Of a stretch of DNA of 64,000 bases, positions 1-10,581 are shown piece after piece (position 1 is the stretch's first letter; each line of letters begins with the position of its first letter). A program made the position numbers and the translations under genes. The notes below the pieces were generated by a model that saw only the letters and a program-made list of their open reading frames with translations, made no database searches and was not told the DNA's origin. The stretch comes from Juglans regia (taxonomy: Eukaryota > Streptophyta > Magnoliopsida > Fagales > Juglandaceae), in assembly GCF_001411555.2 (NCBI RefSeq), contig NC_049903.1, forward strand, positions 12,086,362 to 12,150,361, given 5' to 3'.

Positions 1-570
1 ATTTTTAATATTTTTTTTAAATTTTTTTTTGAGTTTATTCTTTTTAAATTATTTTAAATTTTTTATTCATTATTTATATAATAAATATTTAATAAAAGAA
101 AAAATAATAAAAATTAAAAATAATATGGAGTGTGGAGGTTGTATGAATATTAAGAGGTTGAGTAGATTTTTTGTTACATAAATAGCAATCCTTTAAAAAG
201 AAAATAATAAATAATTTTAAATTTATTATTTTACTCCCATAGCCCATATCTATCATGTTATGCAAATAAAGATAAATGATAAATGATAATTACAAGTGCG
301 CAAGCGTCGCATTTAAATAAATAAACAATTACGAGATAAAAAATTAACTATTTAATTTTAATCATTATCTATACACTATATATTTATTAAAAGAAAAAAA
401 TAAAAAATTATATATAATGTAGAGATAATGAGTAAAATTTTCCTTAAAAAACTAAATAAATCCTGTGAAAGGGTGGTGAGCCGAGCCTGCTACAAGACCA
501 CGGTTTTCCAAACACGCTAACCTAATTGTTAAACTATCATGATGATTATTATTTGTTTTTAGTGAGAACC
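1..570. other. AT-rich intergenic DNA, no gene seen
   Basis: Very AT-rich sequence without a supported ORF or RNA gene. Runs of A and T dominate. The only GC-richer patch, about 465-530, has no recognisable coding or tRNA fold. Confidence 0.6.
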
Positions 571-761
571 CTAAGGTATTATTTAGATAATGAGTTAAGA
601 TAAAATGAATTGATATAAAAGTTAAAAGTTGAATAAAATATTATTATTATTATTTTGATATTTTTAAAAAATTAAATTATTTATTATATTTTATGTGGTG
701 ATTTAAAAAAATTGTAATAATGAGATGATATGAATTACTTATGTTATCAAAACGATCCTAA
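571..761. mobile_element. Tourist-like MITE, family A copy
   Basis: Short non-coding element. The left end CTAAGGTATTATTTAGATAA and the reverse complement of the right end CTTAGGATCGTTTTGATAA form imperfect terminal inverted repeats. The interior is the reverse of the AATATTTTATTCAACTTTT core shared by the other family A copies in this window. Confidence 0.6.
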
Positions 762-1746
762 GAATAATTAAAGAAGCCATTTTTTTCAAATTAAATCATT
801 ATATTAAAGCAACTTTGATTGATTAGCAACACTTTATCTTTCGGGTTGAATAAAGTTATAACTCAAGTTCGCATTATGATTAAAGTCTATCATTTAAGGA
901 AGAAAAATTCTTCTTTAAAATGTACACGGTATTCGTTAGCCTCTTGCCAAGAATAATAAGGCTGTTGTTATTTATCAAATAATTTATTTATTTTTATTTT
1001 ACATTTTATCACTTATTTTTTTTATTTAAATGATCATTTTATAAAATCATTTAGAAATTATCATATGAGTGAGAATGATTAAATTAAAAAGGCATGAATA
1101 ATATTAGAAAAATGATTTCTACAAGATGACTCTCTTTAAAAAAAAAAAAGTTACATTTTTGTAATGATTAAATCTATTATTTTCAAAGAGAATACATAAA
1201 TTTATACATCATCTTATTACTTATCCAGCATTATTCGTAATATTCATACTCCTCTGTCATTTTGCATGTTAACAACACTTTGATTAAATAAAGTAACAGC
1301 ATTGACATTAACTTTATCAAAAGTCCAGCTAAATATAAAATATGATACATTTCAGCAAAAGAGAGTTATATTAGATTAATCAAATAAATAAGTATGAAAC
1401 ATTGAGTTACAGTAAATGTATATGTTTCTTTAAATTTGAAGAGTTATTGTTCACCCATCAAATTTATTTTTTATTTATTTTTAATCTCTAATGATTTTTT
1501 TATTCACATTTAATTTATAATTTTCTTGTAATAATAATATAAGAATCAAATTAAATTATTAATTAATATATGATTAGTATAATTATAAAATATAAAAAAA
1601 AATTATTATTAAAAAATAATATAATATTATTATTTTGATAATTCAATAGTTAATTTAATATAGAGTTATGAATATGAAAATTTTAGATACATGAAAAATA
1701 TATATTTCTCATCAAAATTTAAATATGAATTTAATGAGTACAATTG
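762..1746. other. AT-rich intergenic DNA, no gene seen
   Basis: No ORF of substance and no recognisable RNA gene. The sequence is low-complexity A/T with degenerate repeat debris, and it forms the distal upstream region of the DUF642 gene. Confidence 0.55.
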
Positions 1747-1897
1747 TCGTTTGGATTCGAAAATGAGTTGAAATGTATTGTAAATAGTAATAAAATGAAT
1801 TATGAATAGTAATAAAATTTATGAGTTAAAATTGTTAAATAATAATAAATAATAATGAGATGAATTAAATTGAGATAGACTGTAAATACAAACGAAA
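1747..1897. mobile_element. Short family A MITE in the DUF642 gene promoter
   Basis: About 150 bp with ends CGTTTGGATTCGAAAATGAG and, reversed, TTCGTTTGTATTTACAGTC. It ends only about 135 bp before the DUF642 start codon, so it may lie in the core promoter or 5' UTR. Its effect on expression is unknown. Confidence 0.6.
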
Positions 1898-1989
1898 TAG
1901 AATAAAGACCAGAGAACTGGCATCTTTGATAAATAGACACCTTCACTGTCCATTTACTCTGTCGCCAAGAGCAGAGTGCAGATATCTTA

Positions 1990-2020
1990 GCAACTGAGAG
2001 AGAGAGCGAGAGAGAGATAT
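1990..2020 (+). promoter_or_regulatory. GA-rich tract in the likely 5' UTR
   Basis: An interrupted (GA)n run just upstream of the ATG at 2033. GA tracts are common in plant 5' UTRs and can bind BBR/BPC-type GAGA factors. Function here is inferred only. Confidence 0.4.
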
Positions 2021-2032
2021 TTTGGGCAGAAA

Positions 2033-5000
2033 ATGGATCAGAGCTCCTCAAAAAGCAAATGGGTCTCGCTTTTCATGCTTCTCTTTGCTCGTTTGGCTAC
2101 TGCAATCGTAATAGAAGATGGTATGTTTTCTCTTCTTCTCTGCCCACCACCTATATTGTTGTCTATTCGTTCCAAATTTCTCTCCCAAAGTTGCAGATAA
2201 GATTTGCAATTAGTTTCCACCTCTCATTTGTGGGTTACCCGTAATTTCTGTGTTTCTCTTCGTCATTTCTGAGATCTGGTAGTATATATTGCATTTGCTC
2301 TTTCCACCTCTCATTTGTGGGTTTTCGTACGGAAATATTGGTTTGCTCAGCAGCTGAAAATATATAATGTCTGATTCTTTCTGCTCTCTAAAGATAAAGA
2401 AATCACCATTTAGTATTTCATCGAACAATGAGGTTTCGATTTCAAGCTGATTACTCCATCTTTTTTCCTTCGGTAACTTCAGTCGCGAGCCTTCATATGA
2501 TGTATAAGACCCATTCGTAGCAAGTATTTTTGCACAAAGTAGCAGTTGCTCTGAATCATAAGTTCTAGTAATAGTGATTTCACTGTTTGCAAGTAGTGCT
2601 GATTATGGTCTTCAACTGTTCAAACCCAAGGAGCCCCCCACCCCACCACCACTTCTCGACTATTTTTTCCTGTTTTACTAGATCAGTCAGAGACTCAGAG
2701 CACTCGATATAAATTTTCTCTGACGATAAAGAACCTAGCTTTTTTTTACCTGGCTGTTTGCGCTCTGATTTGCTGTGCACCTTTGCTGATGATGAACAAG
2801 ATTGTAGGATGAGAAAATCAATTCGGGGCCCATGTTGAATGTGTGACTAATAATTTTTGCTGCCAAAACACATAATGATCTGCATCATAAAGTTTCTAGG
2901 AACCCACTTCAAATAGTTAGGTACCGTGACATATATCGATTATGGAGTTGAATAGTTGATAGCAAGTTATAATTTCTCCATGGTTTCGGATCAACAAACC
3001 CTCTAATTGCTTAGAAACTTTGGGCACTAATTTTTCCTTTCCTTTCCTTTTGAGTTCCAAACAATCAAAAGCTTTAAAAATTATTGTCTTTTGAAGCGAG
3101 AATCGAGAAAATTATAAAATTGGTTGGTATAAGGGCCCTGGCCCCTATCCCAGTATGATTCATCTTTCCACTTTTTGATAAGATGGATAAATGACCCACG
3201 GTCGGCTGATATCCGGGCCCTTTTTCTCCAATTTAAATAAGAAATGGAAAATGCTATTTCTACATAAGTTTTCCACCGAAAACTTCTACCGAAAGGCAAT
3301 TTTATTTTATTTTTTATTTTTTTATTTTTACTTAGTGATTAAGAAATGTTTTTAAATGAATTTATGATTTTTTTATATTTTTTAAAAATATTTAAAGTGT
3401 TTAAAAAAATGATTGAAAAAAAAGCAAAAAAAAAAAAAAAAAAACTTTTGCCTTTCGGTAGAAGTTTTCGGTGGAAAACTTCTGTAGGAATAGCAGTGCT
3501 CATAAGAAATTGATTTACAAACAATATCTTTTATAATATTTTATACAAATATTTTTATTTTATAATATTATTGTCAAATATGTTGAAAAAATATATTATA
3601 TATATATATCATTACTCATTTAACAAAAAGGTGCAGCGTCTGTGGCACCGAGTATCTTTTTCCATTGTTGCTGTGTGGTTATCATCATCCCAGTTTCTAG
3701 CTAAAAACAGCGTGATATGGTAAAAAATAAAAGAAGAAAGCACCTTTTTCTGAGTCAAAGTTGAGAGGATCGGCGTGGAAAAAAAAGACCAGGCCAGACA
3801 CGGTTGGGTAGGACCACGGGTTTAAAGTTTAAACAACGCGGCCTCATGATCAAGCTGATGCCGAGTTTTATTTGTCGTATACGACTCAGAAATGCTTCAC
3901 AGAGGGGCACATGAGCTTCTTCTCATGTGCTGTATATTTCTCTGTTTTTGTTTAGTTTATTAGCCTTACAGTTAAAATAATTTAACCATATTAGTATTCT
4001 AACAGTCTTATATCTTTTAGATTAATAATTAGATATTTAACAATTGATATTAGATAAAAGACCACATCACGAGTTCAGGTCGAACCGACTGGATTAAAAT
4101 ATATTAGTATTATGTGTGGTCATAGTGTTAGGTCCTTGCATATTGATAGATAATTGAAGTTGCTAAAAGTGAAAGGACTACCATTGAGTTAGTGTCGATG
4201 GAATGGGCTGTCGTAAATGTTGAATTCGGAAGCACGGTGAAATGTTATAATTTTGAGAGTTAAAAGTTTAATAAAATTACTATCTAACAGTTCTATAAGT
4301 TTTAGATGAATGATGATGTATCTAAGAGCATTCACATTGGGTTCCCTATAAAATTTCCTATAATTTAGTTAAAAAAGACACTCCTTATAATTTTTTTTCT
4401 AAATTTTACCCATCTTTCAAAAATCTTCTACATCTCATTTCTAATCATTTCTCAATTATATTAAAATAATATTATTCTATTATTTCTTTATTATTTTTTT
4501 CTCACTTCTATTTATAAATTTAATTATTTTTTTTTCTTATGTTTTGAACTATTACTATAGTGAATATTTTAAATAAAAATTTAAATTATTTTTTTACGGG
4601 TTTGATAATATTTTTAAAATTATTATTTTTATATTTTAGTAATTATTTTTAAAATTATTATTTCAAACTATAATAAATATGGGTATAAGAGAAAATCTAA
4701 TTGATTAGAAGAAGAATGTATTTTATTTATTATAATAAAATATTAATAAAAGATGATTTAGGGAATGAATAGTGGATGAATTTAGGGAATGTATTTAGAG
4801 ATAATAGTGAAATAGGGCTGCGGATGGAGATGCTCCAACAGTTTAGCATTTTTTTTTCCCCCATTTAACAATTTCTTTGAGGTTGCAGAGAATCTCACAC
4901 ATTTGGCAAGAGGTCCATATGCAGATAAGGTTATCCATGGGGCGTGTTTATATTATACCATCCCCACCCCGATTATTAAAAAAAAGAATAATTTTGGTGA

Positions 5001-7410
5001 CGTTCTATAGAATTGTATAGTTTAAACGAGAAATTATTTAAAATTTGTTCCGTCTCACCGACTAAAAACAGATTGATAAGACGGTGCAAAATTGTTTTTT
5101 GGTAAGCAAGTTGGTATGGTGTCTCGTGACAGCGTTGTTGTCTCGTGTACAGAGAAAAGGATTATCTGCACACGTACAACATCTTAAACTCGTACAATTC
5201 TTTTGTCGTGAGAGGAGTGCAAACTGCACAGGCCCGTTACTTGAACCGTGGTTGCGTGTTGTCAGATCATTCCCCTCTCCCTCACAGCTCGTACCACTAT
5301 GATTTAAAATATAAAAAAACATATGAAAATGGTTGAAACTAGAAATAACTTGCTGACGATATTTTGTTTTTAACAAATTATATTTTATATAATCTTGTAA
5401 ATTCCATTATCCTGAATGCAGGTCCTTTGCCAAACGGTGATTTTGAAACGCCGCCATCAAACGGGTTCCCAAACGGGGCAATAGCAGAAGGCCCCACCTT
5501 GGTCCCCAGCTGGAGATCGAACGGCACGGTAGAGCTCGTCGAAGCGGGCCAAAAACAGGGCGGGATGATCCTCATTATACCCGAGGGCAGACACGCCGTG
5601 CGGCTCGGCAATGACGCCGAGATCAGCCAGGACCTGAAGGTGGAGAAGGGATCCATATATTCCGTCACGTTCAGCGCGGCTCGTACCTGCGCGCAGCTAG
5701 AGTCACTGAACGTGTCCGTGCCGCCGGCGTCGCTGACAATAGACCTGCAGACACTGTACAACGTGCAAGGGTGGGACCCTTACGCCTACGCGTTCGAGGC
5801 TGAGGAGGAAGATGTGAGTTTGGTTTTTAGGAATCCGGGCATGGAGGACGACCCCACTTGTGGACCCATCATTGATGACATTGCCATAAAAAAGCTCTTC
5901 AGTCCCGATAGACTCAAAGGTAAAATAAATAAATAAAAAATAACAGTTGGTAATGTTAACAGTTAGGACTGACTTTCGCATGCATGGCTCCCCAGTAGGC
6001 ACGTAGGGTTTGCGATGCTTTTTGAGTGACTGAATTATAGGGGCAGCATCCAATCCTCTGCGGGTTTCATTTTTTTGGGGAACCAGACATGGGGTGGTCC
6101 TTTGTAATCGTGTCAAATAATGTCGATTGAGATGTCTTCATGCTTAGCTCCTAGTTGCAGAAGAAAACAGTAAATAGAATAAAAATTATATGCTACAATA
6201 ATTTTAGAAATTATAAATGTTTTGCAGGTTAAGATATACCATCCGCATGATAATATTTAATTTACAATATTTAAGTTTTTCATTTTTTTTAAAATCAAAT
6301 GATGTTACTTCGTCAATGTGAGTGATGTCTCTTTTATACCGATTTATAAATATTATTTTATATTTTATAATTAGTCATAATGATACTTTATTTAAAAAAA
6401 AAAAAATCATTTTGAGCTTTCTATCTTATTCGAATTTCAGATTCTACATGAATACTTAAATTTAAAATAAAAATATAAAAATGATTGTATAGGTATAATA
6501 AAATATCCACCCGCACAAATGAGGGACAACCTACGAAGATTCATTCAAGTGTCAAAATTTTATACTTCTTGTGTCACGTATTTATGTAAATTATTACGGT
6601 GATTTGATGTATTAATACTACTTCTTGCAGAAAGCTGTAATGACAACACACCGGGCTAGTTTAGTTATTTTGGATGGTTCAATTTGACTTGGGATTTTGC
6701 AAACTTGGTTTGGATGTTGTATGATAATAGTAACCGTAGAAGGGCTCTTAAAGTATTGTTTAGATTTTGATTGTATTGTTGATGGGTTGCTGAATTGGTT
6801 GTACTCGTTTGCAGACAATGCAGTTATCAATGGAAACTTGGAAGAAGGCCCATGGATGTTTAGGAACACTTCGCTCGGTGTCTTACTCCCCACCAACCTT
6901 GATGAAGAAATATCCTCATTACCAGGTTGGAATGTGGAATCCAACAGGGCCATCCGCTACATAGACTCCGACCACTTCACCGTCCCGGAAGGCAAACGAG
7001 CCATCGAATTGCTTTCGGGCAAGGAAGGCATAATTTCCCAGATGGTGGAAACCACAGCAAACAAACCATACACCTTGACGTTTTCCTTGGGCCAAGCTGG
7101 AGACAAATGCAAGCAGCCACTCGCCGTCATGGCCTTTGCCGGAGACCAGGCTCAAAACATCCATTACACGCCTGATTCCAACTCTACCTTTCAGACTGCC
7201 AATGTCAACTTCACAGCCAAGGCTGAGAGGACCAGAATTGCATTCTACAGTGTCTATTATAACACGAGAAGCGATGACATGAGCTCCTTATGTGGACCGG
7301 TGGTGGATGATGTGAGGGTGTGGTTTTCTGGGTCTAGTGGAAATGGTTTCGGAGGTTTAAGCTTGGGTCTTAGCTTTGCTTTTTGGTTGTTTGTTTTCAG
7401 CATGGTTTAG
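2033..7410 (+). CDS. DUF642 cell-wall protein, probably GPI-anchored
   Basis: Three exons, 2033-2120, 5422-5919 and 6815-7410, give 393 aa with GT-AG introns in phase 1. Residues 1-24 look like a signal peptide (K9-W then LFMLLFARLATA). Two tandem DUF642 (galactose-binding-like) modules follow: the first opens with PLPNGDFE near residue 31 and ends with PTCGPIIDDIAI; the second opens with VINGNLEEGP and ends with SLCGPVVDDVRV. The tail is a small-residue stretch (SGSSGNGFGG) and then a hydrophobic end, as in GPI-anchored members such as Arabidopsis At1g29980 and At2g34510. DUF642 proteins act in the apoplast, bind cell-wall polysaccharide and affect pectin methylesterase activity; the exact ligand here is unknown. 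Intron 1 is 3.3 kb and holds two MITEs. The start is chosen because it gives the signal peptide and a correct splice phase. Confidence 0.93.
2214..2328 (+). repeat. Short duplicated segment in DUF642 intron 1
   Basis: The phrase TTTCCACCTCTCATTTGTGG occurs at about 2214 and again at about 2301, both followed by GTT. It is a small local duplication with no evident function. Confidence 0.6.
3246..3501. mobile_element. Mutator-like MITE with 9-bp target duplication
   Basis: A 256-bp element in DUF642 intron 1. The arms from about 3253 to 3300 (GCTATTTCTACATAAGTTTT...) and about 3447 to 3495 are near-perfect inverted repeats of roughly 47 bp. The flanks carry the 9-bp direct repeat ATAAGAAAT at 3237-3245 and 3502-3510. 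Long TIRs starting with G and a 9-bp duplication are the hallmark of Mutator-like elements. The middle is AT-rich and non-coding. Confidence 0.85.
4326..4835. mobile_element. MITE with GAGCAT ends
   Basis: About 510 bp in DUF642 intron 1. The left end AGAGCATTCACATTGGGTTCCC and the reversed right end GGAGCATCTCCATCCGCAGCCC are related inverted repeats. Elements beginning GAGCAT(C/T)NCCA are common in plant genomes. I could not define a target duplication. Confidence 0.6.
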
Positions 7411-7800
7411 GGCTTTCAAGGCAGGTTATATGTGGCTTAATGTGTTTGGTTTGGCAAGGGAGTTGAGGTCAAACCCATTCCCGTCTATATGTTTGTATGT
7501 GTTGCTTTAGAATTTTGGTATGGAAAATGAGTGTCCTTGTGTATGCCCCCCTTTTCGTTAAGGCTAATACATCAATCTAATCAATAGGCTTTGCAATTTT
7601 AACACGATCCGAAAATATAAAGTAATAGAGTCAGTGTCAAGTTTAATTAAAGTTGAATTATTAAGTTAACACGAATCTAATTCACCCAACTCAATTTTTA
7701 TGACTGCATCTCGAATAAATCTATTCTTATAAATAGAGATTTTAAAATCTTTAAGTGTAAAATAAAAATTGAAATAAAATCCATTATATAGAGCAAAGGA
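7411..7800 (+). other. 3' flank of the DUF642 gene
   Basis: Probable 3' UTR just after the stop, then AT-rich spacer. No further coding is seen before the MITE. Confidence 0.4.
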
Positions 7801-7844
7801 AAACAAGTTTAGGAGTTGGCTTAAATGGCAAATGTCTACTCCTA

Positions 7845-8690
7845 CGAAGATAAACTATTTCATCTTATCTCATTTTCTTTTTAAACATCATTTAAAAACA
7901 AATACTTTTAAATTAATCATTACAAACATTATTCAAATATATAAATACTTTCAAACTAATCATTACAGAATTCTCAAACTTCTAAACAAAAATAATTTAA
8001 CTTTTTCAAATCTCAAAATAAAAATAATATTAAAAAATAATTGTTAATGTCGTGCGAATTGGGTTAGAGATCAAAGTGATTCTTTTTGTATCTGGGACTT
8101 GGTATTTATACAATAAGTCTGGGGGACAGATCATGTCTGTCCCCATGGAGTCCTTTAATGAGATGTGGCTTTGCGACAGTGTTATTAATGATGCGTGTAG
8201 TTCGGACAATAGTGCCATTAATGCGGCGTGATTTTTTGATTTCACTCTCCCCGTTAAAGTCCTTGATGGTCCATTGATATCCCTACTGTCAGAGGATCAA
8301 GGGTCTCTCGTACATTACGGCCACTACACAGACAAGCACTCAAGAGCTAGATACTACTCGAGAGGTTTTTAGGTCAATGAGTCACATCCCCTACAACACG
8401 TTCTTTCATGCAGGTTGCATCCAGATGAGCCTACCCACGAGTCGGGTTGAAGACTTTATTTGTTCTGAATTAGACATTCAGTTCTTGTTCCCGTAGTTGC
8501 TATTCTCAGGCCCGCTGGGACTGTGGGGAAAAAATCTCCTTACAATAATATTATAACAATATTTTAATTTTATAATATTTTTTATTCAACTTTTTATCTC
8601 TTATTTCTCAAAACCTAACAAATATTCAACTCAATCTATCTTACTACTATTTACAAAATTATCATCTCATTTCAATTTCAAATTTTTGAT
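7845..8690. mobile_element. Family A MITE split by a solo LTR
   Basis: The left part (about 7845-8041) and right part (8550 to about 8690) join into the usual family A interior (AATAATATTAAAAAATAATA...TATTTTTTATTCAACTTTTT). The solo LTR at 8042-8544 interrupts it, which shows that the MITE is older than the LTR. Confidence 0.65.
8042..8544. mobile_element. Solo LTR with 5-bp target duplication
   Basis: A 503-bp segment starting TGTTAATGTC and ending CTCCTTACA (TG...CA). It is flanked by ATAAT at 8037-8041 and 8545-8549. It has no internal coding and no second LTR, so it is best read as a solo LTR left by recombination. The superfamily cannot be assigned from the LTR alone. Confidence 0.8.
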
Positions 8691-8770
8691 TTTTTCATAT
8701 AATTATTACCATCAAAATAATATTAAATATTTATATTATAAAATTCAACTTGTACTCTCTCATTTCTTAA

Positions 8771-8960
8771 AGAGAAATTCTATTTATAGTCCTGAGTGGA
8801 GGATTACGTGTACAGTCTCATTAATAAATGATGGTAAAAAGAAGAAAAAATATCATTTTAAAAATGATATTGTTGTAATTTTAAATTTTTTTTAAATATA
8901 ACTGTATGGGCTTACATAAGTAGTCTCCATTTGGGAACTGTATGTAGATAGAAAATCCAA
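8771..8960. mobile_element. MITE inserted in a family A MITE
   Basis: About 190 bp. The left end has AAATTCTATTTATAGTCC and the reversed right end has GATTTTCTATCTACATACAG. TTAA flanks it at 8767-8770 and 8961-8964. Sequence on both sides (ending CTCTCATTTC; resuming CATCTTAACTCAAATTATTT up to about 9035) belongs to a family A MITE. Confidence 0.6.
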
Positions 8961-9164
8961 TTAAGCATCTTAACTCAAATTATTTTATTACTATTTATAG
9001 ATTTCTCATCTCATCTCATTCCCCAAACAGAATTTCAGTTTTGTTGGTATGCATTATCTATATCTAAAATTTGAACTCTTGAATGCTTTAAGTTTCTAAA
9101 GGTCAACCTCATTCTTTGTTTGGACAATAGTTTTAGGGAAGACTTTGACCATTGATAATCTTAG

Positions 9165-9680
9165 AAGACGTGGCATTATGATAATGGATTGGTGCTGTTT
9201 GTGCAGAAATAGTGATAAAATGGTGGATCATTTACTATTATATTGTGAGTTTGCTAAAGATACATGAAATTACTTTTTCATCAAGATGGGAATAGCTTGG
9301 GTAATGCGGGATAGGGTGGTTGAACTCTTAGCATGCTGGAGAGGGATCATATTGGGACACCACATATTGCAGCAGTCTAGAAAATGACCCCTATCTGTAT
9401 TTTTTGGTGCATTTAGAGTAAACGAAAAGATGGACGTTTCGAAAATTGTGAATGTACCTTAGAAGAGTTTTGGATTTTTTTTTTCTTTTCTGGAAGACTT
9501 TGTTTTTGTGGCCATTGCTTTAGATTTGAATAGTTGCAGTTTACATGATTTCCTTATAACTGTTTCTAGTTTCTAAATAGGCGTATGCGTATGTGCATAT
9601 TTTTATTGTATTTGAGTTATTCATATCTTTATATCAATGAAATATTTTATTACTTATAAAAACAATAATAAAAAAAAAGT
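9165..9680 (+). pseudogene. Truncated LINE 3' end (zf-RVT remnant)
   Basis: Conceptual + strand translation gives the pattern typical of the C-terminal zinc-binding domain of plant L1-type reverse transcriptase ORFs (DWCCLCRNS, VDHLLLYCEFAK, then WVM and LLACW), broken by in-frame stops. The 3' part (TCTTTATATCAATGAAATAT...ACTTATAAAAAC with an A-rich tail) is a typical plant LINE end. It is dead and 5'-truncated. Confidence 0.75.
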
Positions 9681-9807
9681 TTCTAAGGGTCACCCATCAT
9701 CGATGAAAAGTCAAGAATTTACCTAATTTGTGTGATAGAGACTTATCATAGGAATTCGAAGTTTAATAACGTAGAAGACATATTACATTTATAAGATTTT
9801 TGAAAGG

Positions 9808-10200
9808 GTAATATATTTTACACCTTCTTTATTATTGATTTAATGTTTAGTTTTTTTTTTTTCTTTTCACTTTTTGAATTTAGATTAAAAATTTCAGAAC
9901 TTGACGTTCTTATATATTTAAAAAAAAATTAAATCAATTAACATAATCATGTAATTTAATTAAAAATAAATTTAATTTTATAAAAACTGACATTCTTTTA
10001 TTCTTTGAGTCGATTTTTATAAAATTAAATTTATTTTTAATTAAATTACTTGATTATATTAATTGATTGAATTTTTTTTTATAAGTTATATAAGAAGGTC
10101 ACGTTTTGAAATTTTTAATCTATATTAAAATAGCAAAACACAAATAAAAAAAATTTGAATATCAAATAAGTAATGAATGAGTAGTATTAGCTTTATCCTA
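9808..10200. repeat. Large imperfect foldback (inverted repeat)
   Basis: The arms at about 9880-10005 and 10012-10122 are long imperfect inverted repeats: TTTAATTAAAAATAAATTTA near 9955 is mirrored by TAAATTTATTTTTAATTAAA near 10023. The spacer between them is short. Weaker similarity extends outward to about 9808 and 10200. It is probably a foldback-type MITE upstream of LARP6. Confidence 0.65.
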
Positions 10201-10422
10201 AAGAGTAATTTTATATATAATTGTGAAATGCATAAAGATTAAGTAATCGATTTGAAAAATATTAAAATTTATTATTAAATAATTAATTTTTTAAAATGAT
10301 TTACACATTTTATTTATTTTTTTTAAAATAATTACGTTGCAGTCCATAATTGAAAAAATCTTTTCACTGCCCTAAATTCCTAAAAGTTTAGATAAGCCGT
10401 TGGATTGATGTCAAGTGCCGAC

Positions 10423-10430
10423 CACGTCAG
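10423..10430 (+). promoter_or_regulatory. ACGT-core bZIP-like site (CACGTCAG)
   Basis: CCACGTCAGCC lies 26 bp upstream of a TATA box, and a second ACGT core (CAACGTCAAG) follows. Such motifs bind plant bZIP factors. Assignment is by motif and position only. Confidence 0.4.
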
Positions 10431-10455
10431 CCAGCGGCCCCCAACGTCAAGTCGG

Positions 10456-10462
10456 TATAAAA
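10456..10462 (+). promoter_or_regulatory. TATA box of LARP6 gene
   Basis: TATAAAA about 125 bp before the chosen ATG. It places transcription start near 10490, which argues against the in-frame upstream ATGs at 10405 and 10462 being used. Confidence 0.55.
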
Positions 10463-10581
10463 TGGGTACTCGGGTGGAATTGACGACCAGAGGGAGTTGG
10501 GAGAAGAAAGGCCGGGCTACAGAGTTTTCCATTTCCTATTCTCAGATCGCCTTTGCTCTCTCCACCTCCTCTCCTTCCCCA

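Noticed and set aside
461..545. GC-richer patch considered as a tRNA
   Set aside because: I could not form a cloverleaf or find conserved tRNA positions.
5062..5376. 104-codon minus-strand ORF in DUF642 intron 1
   Set aside because: No domain, no splice context, and it overlaps competing + strand ORFs.
9165..9480. Possible host gene with a Cys/His-rich domain
   Set aside because: The motif is the zf-RVT domain of LINEs, with stop codons and a LINE-like 3' end.
10405..10581. In-frame upstream extension of LARP6 starting at 10405
   Set aside because: It lies upstream of a good TATA box (10456-10462), so it is probably not transcribed. The family start fits the ATG at 10582 (MEGRE).
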